Assembly (NCBI RefSeq): GCF_026250525.1
Contig: NZ_CP111065.1
Location: 22,052-86,051, forward strand
Direction of reading: 5' to 3'
DNA length: 64,000 nt
Origin: Chondrinema litorale
GTDB lineage: Bacteria; Bacteroidota; Bacteroidia; Cytophagales; Flammeovirgaceae
The notes under the pieces were generated by a model. That model ran no database searches. It was not told the DNA's origin and was given only the letters and a program-made list of their open reading frames with translations. A program made the position numbers and the translations under genes. This document shows positions 18,108 through 26,868 of the stretch, in pieces (within the stretch, counting starts at the first letter, position 1; each line of letters begins with the position of its first letter).

Positions 18108-19469
18108 ATGAGAAACATATTTATAATTGCTTTTATCCTGATTTCAGCTAGTATAAAAGCCCAAACTCCTGTTATTGATTTTACAAATCAAGAAGAATAT
18201 CCAATTGACTTTACTGATCCAGAAGAGGTTTTAATTATATCCCAGATTAAAGAATTGAAGCTATTAGAACAACATCTTCAAGAGCTTGTAAATATCATTG
18301 GTGGAGATTATCCAACTGAAATTGTTGAGATTGATTACTCTAATGTGCACTATGAAATAGATTTAGAAGCTGTTACAAAGGTATTGAATATTTTAGATGG
18401 AGCTTTGGATAATGAGTTAGACATAGAAGCAGTGATGGAATTGTCAGAATCAGAAATACTAGATGAAGCTCTTGGTGAAATAGATGCTTTACAAATTTTA
18501 TCAGATATAGATGATTATAAAGATTTATCTACTATAGGAGAGTTGGGAGATGTATCAGATACTGAAATTCAAGATGAAATGAGAAAATGGGGAGTCCAAT
18601 TTGATGAGTCAAATCCTAACTTTAGTTCATTTGCAGACCAAGAGTATGAGAATTTTGGTAGTGGCATTGGTGACTTGTTAGGATCTATTTTTGGCTCAGG
18701 TATTCCAGTTATGGATTTGGCTCATGTCAACAAGTCCAAAAAGATAGAAAAGCAGTTAGATGAGCAACATGAAGAATTGTCTATTGAGAGTATTCTAGCT
18801 TATATGAATTCAATTAATGCTGAAAAAATAAATAAAATAGAGCATGATACAGATGAGCGTATGAGAAAAGCTAATACTGTTAGAGATGTCAATTTTTCAG
18901 ATTTTTTAGAAGAGTTTATAGATGTTGAAGAGTTTCAATTTGGGTATCAAAACTGGGTATCCGAAATCAAGTTTATGGAAAGGCTTAAGGATGATTTTTC
19001 TGATTTAAGTAATACTGAAAATGCAAAAAGTCTATATGGAAAATTAACTAACTCAATAGAGTTTCAATTAGGAGATAACATATATTACTTTCATGAAGAG
19101 CAACAAAAAAAGGCTTTGAATAAATATGTGGTAAATGAATCAAGTGATAAGAAAATGCTTGAACTGGTATTAAAAAGAGAATATTCAAAAGACTTATTAG
19201 AAAATGCTCAAGAACTGAAATCATCAGTGATGCATGAGTACTTCAAGAAGTTTCATATGTCTTCTTATGAAAGATTAAATATTACAAATAAGGCTACTGA
19301 ATACCTCTATGAAGCAATGGAAAATGAAATAGATGCTAGTGAGGAAATGGTTAATTCTTTTCGATATGATAATCCATCTAGTAAAAATATTGCTGTTTCT
19401 TTTTACAAAAATATGCTATTGAGAAAATATCTAGAGGAATCTAAATTCTATACATATGGCGAGGATTAA
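18108..19469 (+). CDS. VirB5/TraI-like transfer protein, paralogue 2 (enlarged)
   Basis: The ATG at 18108 is chosen because it starts a signal peptide (NIFIIAFILISASIKAQ) 10 bp after the previous stop; an upstream in-frame start would overlap that gene. At 453 residues it is the longest of the four paralogues, with an extra acidic region (about 20-210) rich in Glu, Asp, Ile and Leu inserted before the shared helical part. The shared motif appears as MSSYERLNITNK, and the tail as SFYKNMLLRKYLEESKFYTYG. Its last codons overlap the next gene by 14 bp. Confidence 0.7.
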   Translation: MRNIFIIAFILISASIKAQTPVIDFTNQEEYPIDFTDPEEVLIISQIKELKLLEQHLQELVNIIGGDYPTEIVEIDYSNVHYEIDLEAVTKVLNILDGALDNELDIEAVMELSESEILDEALGEIDALQILSDIDDYKDLSTIGELGDVSDTEIQDEMRKWGVQFDESNPNFSSFADQEYENFGSGIGDLLGSIFGSGIPVMDLAHVNKSKKIEKQLDEQHEELSIESILAYMNSINAEKINKIEHDTDERMRKANTVRDVNFSDFLEEFIDVEEFQFGYQNWVSEIKFMERLKDDFSDLSNTENAKSLYGKLTNSIEFQLGDNIYYFHEEQQKKALNKYVVNESSDKKMLELVLKREYSKDLLENAQELKSSVMHEYFKKFHMSSYERLNITNKATEYLYEAMENEIDASEEMVNSFRYDNPSSKNIAVSFYKNMLLRKYLEESKFYTYGED

Positions 19470-20256
19470 ATATTATTTTTTATTTCTATTACTGATTGTA
19501 CCTAAGATTCTGTTTTGTCAAACTCCTGTGTATGATAAGATGCACGATAAAAAAATAGATGACCATTCTGCTACAGATGGATTGCAAATGATTGAATTGT
19601 ATACAAGACGATATTTTGAACAAGAAACAAAAGAAGCTCAAAGGAAAGTCAGACAATTGAAGTATAAAATTGAAGCAGGATTAAAGAATGTAGAAGACAT
19701 TTTAAATCTATCCTTATCTGATTTAACAAAGGATTTTGAACGTATAGATAATGTCTTATCTCTATCTGAAGACTTTATGGATTTAGATGTTCTTAAAGTT
19801 TATAATAATGAAGCATTCAGCCACCAGAAAGCATTGAATATTTATCAAAATATAAATTCTTATAATAGTAATACCTCTTTCCCTAGTCAAGCTCAAAAAG
19901 GTAATGCTGCTATCAATAGAATACATGTTGAAGAAATGGTACAGGAAAGACAAGTGTTGATAGCAGGAAGTTATGAGAAATTGGCAAAAGAGTACTCTTT
20001 GAAGCTTAGTGAACTGGAAGGAGCTTTAAAGGAAGATGAATTATTAAGAATGACACAGGGAGAAAGGTTTGAAATAGCAACTCAGATTCAAAATGGATAT
20101 AAGTATATCAATAGCTTACAACAACAATCAGAAAAGTTATTGAAGTCTTCTATGGAAATGAGCAATAGTAAAAAAGCAGCTATCAATATTTACAAGCAAA
20201 AACTAATAAGAGTTGAATTGTCTAAAGATCAATTATACATTCATGGCACGAACTAA
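19456..20256 (+). CDS. VirB5/TraI-like transfer protein, paralogue 3
   Basis: A 266-residue protein with a signal peptide (YYFLFLLLIVPKILFCQ), helical body, shared motif MTQGERFEIATQIQ and tail NIYKQKLIRVELSKDQLYIHG. Its start overlaps paralogue 2 by 14 bp and its end overlaps paralogue 4 by 14 bp. The first residues MARIKYY echo MARTKYI of the next gene, so the junction itself was duplicated together with the gene. Confidence 0.7.
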   Translation: MARIKYYFLFLLLIVPKILFCQTPVYDKMHDKKIDDHSATDGLQMIELYTRRYFEQETKEAQRKVRQLKYKIEAGLKNVEDILNLSLSDLTKDFERIDNVLSLSEDFMDLDVLKVYNNEAFSHQKALNIYQNINSYNSNTSFPSQAQKGNAAINRIHVEEMVQERQVLIAGSYEKLAKEYSLKLSELEGALKEDELLRMTQGERFEIATQIQNGYKYINSLQQQSEKLLKSSMEMSNSKKAAINIYKQKLIRVELSKDQLYIHGTN

Positions 20257-21073
20257 GTACATTATCATTTTTTGTTTTTTTTCAATGCTATCAATTAGCA
20301 CCAAATCTTTTGGTCAGTATATACCGTTCATCATTTATGATAAAGGAGGTATTAAAACTCGTACAGTTGATCTTATCAAAAATTTCATAAAAGATTGGTT
20401 TTTGCAGGAGATACAAGAAGAAGTTGATGAAGAAAAATTGGAAGTTTTTTTAGATAATATATTGGAACAGTATCAAGATAACCATTTAGCTAATTTTAGT
20501 CTAGAGTCTATTAAAGATTTACTACTGGCTAACTCAGGAACTTTTACATTAATTAAAGATGTCCAAGGTTTAGATTTTACTGGTTATTCAAACTTTCCTA
20601 CAGATGTGATGCAAAACGCTTATACAGCAGAAGGAAACAAACTTCATCAAGCTAAAAAAATATATACTTCTATCAACTATACAGAAGGAAACATACCTAA
20701 AACAATTGAAGAAGTTGAGAGCTTTAAAGAAAGTAGAAATAAATTATTACTAGGTTTTGATGAGTATACAAAAAAAAGAAAAGTTGAAACTGCTATATTG
20801 TATAAAGAACTATCAACAGATTTAATAGAAAAAGCTAATGAGTTTCTGAAAGAGGTGAAAAAAGATGGTAAAGAAGGTATGAGAATGAGTGAATCAGAAA
20901 GAATAAAAGCTATTAATATATGCTACCAAATGATTGGAGATGCCTACAAAATCATTGAAGAGTCTGACAAAATGTTAAATAATAGTTCTAAAATGCATCC
21001 TATTTGGGATAAAATGAATAAACAATATGAATGGAAACTTATGAGAGAAGAGCTATTGAAACAGGAATTTTAA
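20243..21073 (+). CDS. VirB5/TraI-like transfer protein, paralogue 4
   Basis: A protein of 276 residues from the ATG at 20243, which starts MARTKYIIIFCFFSMLSIST and matches the start of paralogue 3; the longer reading from 20213 lies inside the previous gene and is unlikely. It has a signal peptide ending near SFGQ, a helical body, shared motif MSESERIKAINI and a related C-terminal helix (KMNKQYEWKLMREELLKQ). It is the last of the four tandem paralogues and is followed 12 bp later by a lipoprotein gene. Confidence 0.7.
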   Translation: MARTKYIIIFCFFSMLSISTKSFGQYIPFIIYDKGGIKTRTVDLIKNFIKDWFLQEIQEEVDEEKLEVFLDNILEQYQDNHLANFSLESIKDLLLANSGTFTLIKDVQGLDFTGYSNFPTDVMQNAYTAEGNKLHQAKKIYTSINYTEGNIPKTIEEVESFKESRNKLLLGFDEYTKKRKVETAILYKELSTDLIEKANEFLKEVKKDGKEGMRMSESERIKAINICYQMIGDAYKIIEESDKMLNNSSKMHPIWDKMNKQYEWKLMREELLKQEF

Positions 21074-21085
21074 ATATATAATACC

Positions 21086-21658
21086 ATGAAAAAACTATTG
21101 ATTTTTTTAACTAGTCTATGCTTCCTTTATAGTTGTAATGATTCATCAGATAATGAAGATGATATAGAAGAAGAAGTAACAAGTGCTAGAATCATTGAAA
21201 TTTTAGGACAAAATAAGAAATGGGTTAGAGTATCATTAGTTTCTGAAGAAGAGAAAACACTTAATGGAATAACTTCTACAGATTGGTATGAGCTTATACC
21301 AGAATGTTATCAAGATAATGAGATTAATTTTAATGCATTTCTATTTTCATCAGGAAATTATGATTTATATGAAGATTTTGCAGATATGTATATGGGCGAG
21401 GAATTATGTGAAAGCAATGAATCAATAACTCGTGATAATATTTTTAATTGGACATTAGATGGAGAGAAGAAAATGATCAGTATAGAATTTTCAGAGTATG
21501 ATCATGAGTATTTATATGGAGAGATAGGAAATGAAATCAGTAATGTAGAAAATTGGTATATAAGATCAATAACAGAATCTGAGATCATTTTTGAATATGT
21601 TAAAGAATGGAATGGTGATACATATAATATGGAAGCCAAATATATTCTAACTGAATAG
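21086..21658 (+). CDS. Small lipoprotein in the tra operon
   Basis: A 190-residue protein with a lipoprotein signal (LLIFLTSLCFLYSC, Cys at about residue 17) followed by a highly acidic stretch and a small beta-rich domain that could be lipocalin-like. The position within the transfer operon could suit a VirB7-like core lipoprotein or an entry-exclusion protein, but it is larger than typical VirB7 and nothing in the sequence decides between these. I do not recognise the family. Confidence 0.6.
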   Translation: MKKLLIFLTSLCFLYSCNDSSDNEDDIEEEVTSARIIEILGQNKKWVRVSLVSEEEKTLNGITSTDWYELIPECYQDNEINFNAFLFSSGNYDLYEDFADMYMGEELCESNESITRDNIFNWTLDGEKKMISIEFSEYDHEYLYGEIGNEISNVENWYIRSITESEIIFEYVKEWNGDTYNMEAKYILTE

Positions 21659-21740
21659 AATTTTATTAAAATTAGATTACTACCACTAGAATAAAATTTT
21701 ACGGCTTCAGTAGTTGATACTTGAAGTTGAATTTTAAATA

Positions 21741-21760
21741 TAAAGTTGTTTTTTAATTAT
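21741..21760 (+). promoter_or_regulatory. TAAAGTTG promoter-like motif, copy 4 (traO)
   Basis: TAAAGTTG (21741-21748) with TTG at 21721-21723, a 17-bp spacer that matches the Bacteroidota TTG-N17-23-TAnnTTTG pattern. The traO start follows 20 bp downstream, so this is the best-formed promoter of the five copies. Confidence 0.6.
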
Positions 21761-21768
21761 CATCAAGT

Positions 21769-22407
21769 ATGAAAAAGTTTATTTTTAGCAGCATAGTACT
21801 TATGCTATGTGCCTGTGCAGGTTATGCGCAAAGGCATATAAAAAATCAAAACGAGTTTGGTTTGGATTATGGTTGGAGAGAAGGTAATGGTAGAAGTTAT
21901 AATGGTTGGTATTTAGCTACAAACTATGGTAAGTTAATAACTGATCGGTTTACTCTAGGTACTACTATAACCTATGAGAAAGGATATAAATTAAATTCCA
22001 TTTTTACTGATACAATTATTGTATCTAGTCCATATGAAATAGATTATAAATACAACTATGAAAATCTTCTTGTTGATTTAAGTTTAAGTTATAATCCTAT
22101 AAGATTTGGTGAATTTGCATTCTGGGATATATTTCTTGGGGGGACTATTGGATACGAAGATTTCAAAAGTTTTTCAGAGTCTAAAAGAGTATTTTTAATA
22201 AGAGAAAACTTTGAAAGGTCAGATGATTTAGAACCTAATTTACCTAAAGGTTCAACTGTTATTGGCTATGTGATTGGAACAAATCTTAAAGCTTATTTGG
22301 GAGACTATTTTAGCTTACTCTTACAATATCAATATAGAGTAATTGGAAAGTCTAAAATATCTAAAGAAAGAGGTTATTATGGATTAGGTTTGAATTTCAA
22401 TTTTTAG
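21769..22407 (+). CDS. traO: Conjugal transfer protein TraO (outer-membrane beta-barrel)
   Basis: A 212-residue protein with a signal peptide (VLMLCACAGYAQ) followed by QRHIKNQNEFGLDYG and repeated amphipathic strands ending in an aromatic residue (GLGLNFNF), typical of a small outer-membrane barrel. The signal-QR start, length and C-terminus resemble TraO of Bacteroidota conjugative elements. It begins a second transcription block, since a promoter-like motif lies just upstream. Confidence 0.7.
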   Translation: MKKFIFSSIVLMLCACAGYAQRHIKNQNEFGLDYGWREGNGRSYNGWYLATNYGKLITDRFTLGTTITYEKGYKLNSIFTDTIIVSSPYEIDYKYNYENLLVDLSLSYNPIRFGEFAFWDIFLGGTIGYEDFKSFSESKRVFLIRENFERSDDLEPNLPKGSTVIGYVIGTNLKAYLGDYFSLLLQYQYRVIGKSKISKERGYYGLGLNFNF

Positions 22408-22411
22408 AATC

Positions 22412-22975
22412 ATGAGCTATAGATCATTATCTCAAGTTAATGATGATGAAGAGGTACTTTGGAGTGAAAAACCATCTCAAATATTAAATCTAAAATCATT
22501 CTTTATTTCATCATTATCCATGATCATAAGCCTTTATGTTGTTGTCCATATAAAGGATATATATGATAAGATAAGAAGTTATCAAAAACAGATAGGAATA
22601 GAAATAATTGATATTGAAGTCATATTTTATTTTATAGCTATAATTTTCTTCATATCAGTCTTTTATATGTTTTCATCTTGGTTAAGAGTTTATATGATCG
22701 AGTATAAATTAACTACAGATAGATTATTTAAAAAGCATGGTATATTCAAACAGGAAATTGATGAATTAGAGCTTTATAGAATTAAGGACTATACTATCAT
22801 TTCCCCGTTTATTTCACGTCTTTTTAGTGTTGCAAACATAAGGTTAGATACTTCTGACAAATCGCACAGTGTTCTTTACTTAATGGCAATAAAAGATACA
22901 GAAAGGGTTAATCAGACAATCCGAAAACAAGTAGAAATCCTCCGATCTAGAAAAGGAGTGAGAGAAATTGATTAA
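22412..22975 (+). CDS. PH-domain membrane protein (YdbS-like)
   Basis: A 187-residue protein with two membrane helices (about 28-45 and 68-92) and a C-terminal bacterial PH-like domain (TTDRLFKKHGIFKQEIDELEL, RIKDYTIISPFISRLF, ANIRLDT), the pattern of YdbS/bPH2 proteins. It lies 4 bp after traO and 20 bp before the coupling protein gene. Such proteins are not standard parts of transfer systems. A role in organising the coupling protein at the membrane is possible but only positional. Confidence 0.72.
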   Translation: MSYRSLSQVNDDEEVLWSEKPSQILNLKSFFISSLSMIISLYVVVHIKDIYDKIRSYQKQIGIEIIDIEVIFYFIAIIFFISVFYMFSSWLRVYMIEYKLTTDRLFKKHGIFKQEIDELELYRIKDYTIISPFISRLFSVANIRLDTSDKSHSVLYLMAIKDTERVNQTIRKQVEILRSRKGVREID

Positions 22976-22995
22976 CTACAAAATCAATATAAACT

Positions 22996-24945
22996 ATGGT
23001 ACTTTCAGCTATATTAGAATTCCTAACAGAAGGGCTAAATGGAGCGACTGCATCTGATTTTTTATTAATTTTTGTTGGATTAATATTAGTAGCTTTTGGT
23101 TTAGATTATTACTCAATTGTATACATATTAGAACCTACTGGTGGTTGGGAAGATCATTTAAAGTTATTCTTTTTAGAGTATGGTAAAAGCTTGAGATTAA
23201 TATCTTCTGTGATTTATGTGATTACCATGTATTGGTCTATTAGTAAATCAAAAGGAAGCCTAACTATTCCAATATCTTTATTCATACTATGCGCTATAAT
23301 ATTTATACTTTCTATATATGCTTTTGCTAACATATATCGGTTCGCTTCTTATGCCAAATATGGCTATCCTCTTTCTTTTTTAGGCATTCTTTTATCTTCC
23401 CCTTTCCTGTGTTCATTCTTTACTAATAAAAAAGATGACAGAAAAATTGCTGAAAGAGAATTGATGAAAACAGGAGAAAGTGTCAATCTAAAAACAGAAT
23501 TGGGTTGGATTAATATACCAAATATATTCAGAGGTGTATTAGGTATAGGAGGAACAGGATGTGGTAAATCATATTCATTAGTAAATCCTTGTATTCATCA
23601 ACTAATACAAAAAGGATTTTCAGGAATTGTATATGATTTTAAAGCATTTACACTGGGTAAAGAAATGGTAAGGTCAATAAAGAAATATGATATAAAATTA
23701 CCAATTCATTTTATTGATTTTAGAGATATAAGCCGCTCCCATAGATGTAATCCTTTCAATCATAAAACACTAGTTCAACAAGCTTTTGCTCATGATTATG
23801 CACTCTCTATTATTAATAATCTAGACCCTGAAACAGTTAAAAGACAAGACTTTTTTGTTAAATCTGCAAAATCATGGCTAGCAGCAATAATTTGGTTTTA
23901 TAAGAAAGAATATCCAGAGTATTGCACTATTCCTCATGTTATCAATACAGCTCTCCATCACGAACATGAAAGAGTGATATCTATGCTAGAAACTAATTCT
24001 GATTGTGCTGATATGATACGTTCAATTAGTTCAGCAATGATAGAAGGAGCAAGTAAGCAAATTGCTGGTGTGATAGGCTCTCTTCAAACTATGCTGCCAA
24101 CTATTAATAGTCCGGAAATTTGTTGGGTATTAGGAGCTAAAGAAGGCGAGGAAGATTTTGATTTAGATATTAATAATCCAGATAACCCACAATTACTTTG
24201 TATAGGTTCTGATCCTACATTATATCAAACATTTAGCCCTGTGATATCATGTATGATGACAGTTGCATCTAAAATCATGAATCAACAATACAAGCACAAA
24301 AGTTTTATAATTCTTGATGAAGGACCAACTCTATATATTCCTGGATTCGATAATATTCCTGCTACAGCTCGAAGTAACAAAGTTGCTGTTTTTTACTTTG
24401 CTCAAAGTATATCTCAAATAATATATCAGTATGGTCGAGATAAAGCCAATGTACTATTGTCAGTTCTTAATAATCAGTTTTTTGGAAAAACATCTGATAA
24501 TGAAGTTGCTGAACTGGTTTCTAAGATGATAGGTAAAGAAGAGAAGGAATTTGAAAGAAAAAGTATTAGCCAAGGCAGCTCTTATGCAGCAGGAAGTTCA
24601 AGCCTGAATAAATCTAAAAACATATCCTATTCAAGTGATACAAGAGAAAGATTTGTGATCAATCCACAAGATGTAAGGAGACTAAAAACAGGGGAGTTTA
24701 TTGGAGAAACAGTTGAAAGTTCAGGTCACTATTTCTATGATAAAATTAGTGATCCGATGAAGAAGTTTACAAAAGATCAGAAGCAGGATTACGATATAAA
24801 AGATTTTGCTAAATTCTCATCATTTGTAGATTATAAGGATATGGAAACAAAAATTCAAGAGAATAGAGAAAGAATCAAAAAAGAAGTAAATCAAACAGTC
24901 AGCAAGTATGAAAACATATTTGAAAACATGAGAGAAGAACAGTAA
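22996..24945 (+). CDS. Type IV coupling protein (VirD4/TraG-like, Bacteroidota MobC type)
   Basis: A 649-residue ATPase that brings the relaxase-DNA complex to the secretion channel. Four hydrophobic segments fill the first 145 residues. Walker A GIGGTGCGKSYS lies near residues 182-193 and Walker B SFIILDEGP near 436-444, followed by the ATARSNKVAVFYFAQSISQI region conserved in VirD4 proteins. A serine-rich stretch precedes the C-terminal tail. It ends the transfer block, followed by a strong terminator. No relaxase gene adjoins it, which is unusual because the two are often neighbours. Confidence 0.9.
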   Translation: MVLSAILEFLTEGLNGATASDFLLIFVGLILVAFGLDYYSIVYILEPTGGWEDHLKLFFLEYGKSLRLISSVIYVITMYWSISKSKGSLTIPISLFILCAIIFILSIYAFANIYRFASYAKYGYPLSFLGILLSSPFLCSFFTNKKDDRKIAERELMKTGESVNLKTELGWINIPNIFRGVLGIGGTGCGKSYSLVNPCIHQLIQKGFSGIVYDFKAFTLGKEMVRSIKKYDIKLPIHFIDFRDISRSHRCNPFNHKTLVQQAFAHDYALSIINNLDPETVKRQDFFVKSAKSWLAAIIWFYKKEYPEYCTIPHVINTALHHEHERVISMLETNSDCADMIRSISSAMIEGASKQIAGVIGSLQTMLPTINSPEICWVLGAKEGEEDFDLDINNPDNPQLLCIGSDPTLYQTFSPVISCMMTVASKIMNQQYKHKSFIILDEGPTLYIPGFDNIPATARSNKVAVFYFAQSISQIIYQYGRDKANVLLSVLNNQFFGKTSDNEVAELVSKMIGKEEKEFERKSISQGSSYAAGSSSLNKSKNISYSSDTRERFVINPQDVRRLKTGEFIGETVESSGHYFYDKISDPMKKFTKDQKQDYDIKDFAKFSSFVDYKDMETKIQENRERIKKEVNQTVSKYENIFENMREEQ

Positions 24946-25013
24946 AGTAAAGTTTCCCATCAGCCAGTTAATAGATAAACTAATTTGGCATAGTTTATTT
25001 TGATTTCTATTTT

Positions 25014-25048
25014 AAAATCGCTTTTTAAATGAGAAGCGATTTTTTTTA
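25014..25048 (+). terminator. Terminator after the coupling protein gene
   Basis: AAAATCGCTT and AAGCGATTTT form a 10-bp stem followed by a T run. The A-rich left side would let it also serve the convergent vWA gene, so it is probably bidirectional. Confidence 0.8.
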
Positions 25049-26413
25049 CAATGTTTGTATTATCATTTTTTTTTCTTCATCAGTTAAATTTTGTATTTGA
25101 AGAATCAATTTTGCTGATCTGTGGTCAGAACCTTTTTTGTCACTTAAAGTTATATGTTGTGTTATATTTGAAATGTAATTAGTAAGTTTTGGGTATGTGC
25201 TAAAAAAATAATTTTTTATTTCATATCCTCTCAAAAATGATAAAATTTCATTTTCATTAAATTCTTCATTAGTTTTTAAATTCATATATTTTATATTGTT
25301 ATCCATAATATAAGGCTCGTTATTTATAGATTTACCTCTATAAATGTCTTTCTTTGAATAAAGTGTTTTATCACTTTTACCTTCAATTGTGAGATAAATT
25401 TGTTTTTTATCAAAAGATATAATTGTATCAAAAGAATTTAATATTCTACAGATTTCATCAACTAAAATCTTATTTTGTTTTAAATCATCTAATTTATATT
25501 TGCCTAATCCGTAATTCTTAATTTCGACACCAACAGCTGAAGTTGTATCTATGATATATCCAATTTCAACTTTTAGTTCATCATGATTATTAAAGTATTT
25601 TACTAAAGGCACTAGATTTGAAATTTCTGGTATAGGTTTTATTTTTTCTCTCATTTTTCCTTTAGTATTTGTAGCTTCATTACCTTGAGGTAAACATGGG
25701 GTAATAGAGATAGCTGTTACACTAAACAATGCATTGTATGAGACAACGGAAAATGAGTAAAATGCAAAGCCAAAAATGACTATACTAATAATAGCATTAC
25801 TTTTTTTTGCTATTTCTATACCTGTTATTCCTATAAAAGGAAGAAAAGAAATATAAGATTTTTGAGTCCCTTTATTTTCAAAATCAATAATATCATCGAT
25901 ACTATCTAAGTAGTAGATTTTAAAATACTTTGATTTGATGGAGTTAAATTGTTCTAAATTTCCACCATTTATAGCAATAATAAATGCGTTGTTATAGATG
26001 TCTAATTTATGTTTTTTTACTATTTCAATAAATTCAGAATAATTTGTTTTATCACCTTTATCTCTATCTGTAATTAATAACAATTTTGTTGTTAGAAGAT
26101 ATTTTGAATTGTTTGCTTTCCAGCTTTCTCTAATTTCAAACCCTTTAGATATTCCACAAGTAAGATTTGTATCAGGATGTAACTTTAAATTTGGTTTTAA
26201 GAAAGATTTAATATTTGTAACAGGTATAATTTCATCTAATATTACTTCGCCAGCAAAAGGAATAATTGCATAATAAATATTAGAAGGTTTGTAATGATCA
26301 ATACTGTACTTGTTAACGAAAGAAGTTATATGATCTTCAACTATTTTAATATAGTCTGTCATAGAATAAGAAACATCAATGACAAAAATTAGTAACATTT
26401 TTTTTTCTTTCAT
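25046..26413 (-). CDS. Membrane-anchored von Willebrand A domain protein
   Basis: A 455-residue protein. The N-terminal vWA domain (about 1-185) has a MIDAS motif DVSYS starting at residue 13 and a conserved ITDRD segment near 115. One or two membrane segments lie around residues 185-230. The C-terminal domain (about 260-455) contains TIEGKSD followed by ILSFLRGYEIKNYF, which loosely recalls OmpA-like peptidoglycan-binding domains (GHTD ... RAxxVxxYL); this is uncertain. It could link a metal-dependent binding domain to the envelope. It is convergent with the transfer operon and not obviously part of it. Confidence 0.65.
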   Translation of the reverse strand: MKEKKMLLIFVIDVSYSMTDYIKIVEDHITSFVNKYSIDHYKPSNIYYAIIPFAGEVILDEIIPVTNIKSFLKPNLKLHPDTNLTCGISKGFEIRESWKANNSKYLLTTKLLLITDRDKGDKTNYSEFIEIVKKHKLDIYNNAFIIAINGGNLEQFNSIKSKYFKIYYLDSIDDIIDFENKGTQKSYISFLPFIGITGIEIAKKSNAIISIVIFGFAFYSFSVVSYNALFSVTAISITPCLPQGNEATNTKGKMREKIKPIPEISNLVPLVKYFNNHDELKVEIGYIIDTTSAVGVEIKNYGLGKYKLDDLKQNKILVDEICRILNSFDTIISFDKKQIYLTIEGKSDKTLYSKKDIYRGKSINNEPYIMDNNIKYMNLKTNEEFNENEILSFLRGYEIKNYFFSTYPKLTNYISNITQHITLSDKKGSDHRSAKLILQIQNLTDEEKKMIIQTL

Positions 26414-26461
26414 ATTTATATAATTTCAATTAAACTCTTAATTGAATGCAAAATATACATT

Positions 26462-26659
26462 TCATTTGAGATTATTTTTCCCTCTCAATTCCTCATAAGA
26501 GCAGTTTAAATGATCTATTGATTTGTCAATTTCTTCTTGTTTAAAAGAATTGTTCCTGATTCTATAATTAAATTGTTTGTAACTCAGTTTTAAAACATTT
26601 TCAGCAAACCATGTAAGGCTAATGCCTTTACTTTTCAGTACATTCTTTATATTCTTCAT
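26462..26659 (-). CDS. Small HTH protein
   Basis: A 65-residue protein with a single helix-turn-helix (GISLTWFAENVLKLSYKQFN ... EEIDKSIDHLNCSYEEL) in the style of minimal Cro/CI proteins. It precedes the vWA gene on the same strand by 48 bp and may control it. Small size and lack of recognisable family keep the confidence moderate. Confidence 0.6.
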   Translation of the reverse strand: MKNIKNVLKSKGISLTWFAENVLKLSYKQFNYRIRNNSFKQEEIDKSIDHLNCSYEELRGKNNLK

Positions 26660-26812
26660 AATACAAATATAAAGGATTTAGCAAGATTAAACACCTTAAA
26701 AATAAAGATAAAAATATACTAAAAAATAGGATATTAAAAAAATAACAATTAGTTTAGACATATAGTAATCTCTAAATTTTTATTAAAAGGGGATTGGGTT
26801 ATTTGTAAAATT

Positions 26813-26854
26813 CCCGAAAAGTGTCTCCGCGACCAAACTTTGACACTTAACGGG
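26813..26854. promoter_or_regulatory. Imperfect inverted repeat with GC-rich centre
   Basis: CCCGAAAAGTGTC and GACACTTAACGGG pair at 11 of 13 positions around a 16-base centre containing CCGCGACCAAACTTTG. It is conspicuously GC-rich in an AT-rich intergenic region 15 bp before the glucosaminidase gene. A regulator site or an oriT-like site are both possible. A related sequence lies at 42011-42029. Confidence 0.4.
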
Positions 26855-26868
26855 GTAAAATTAAAATC

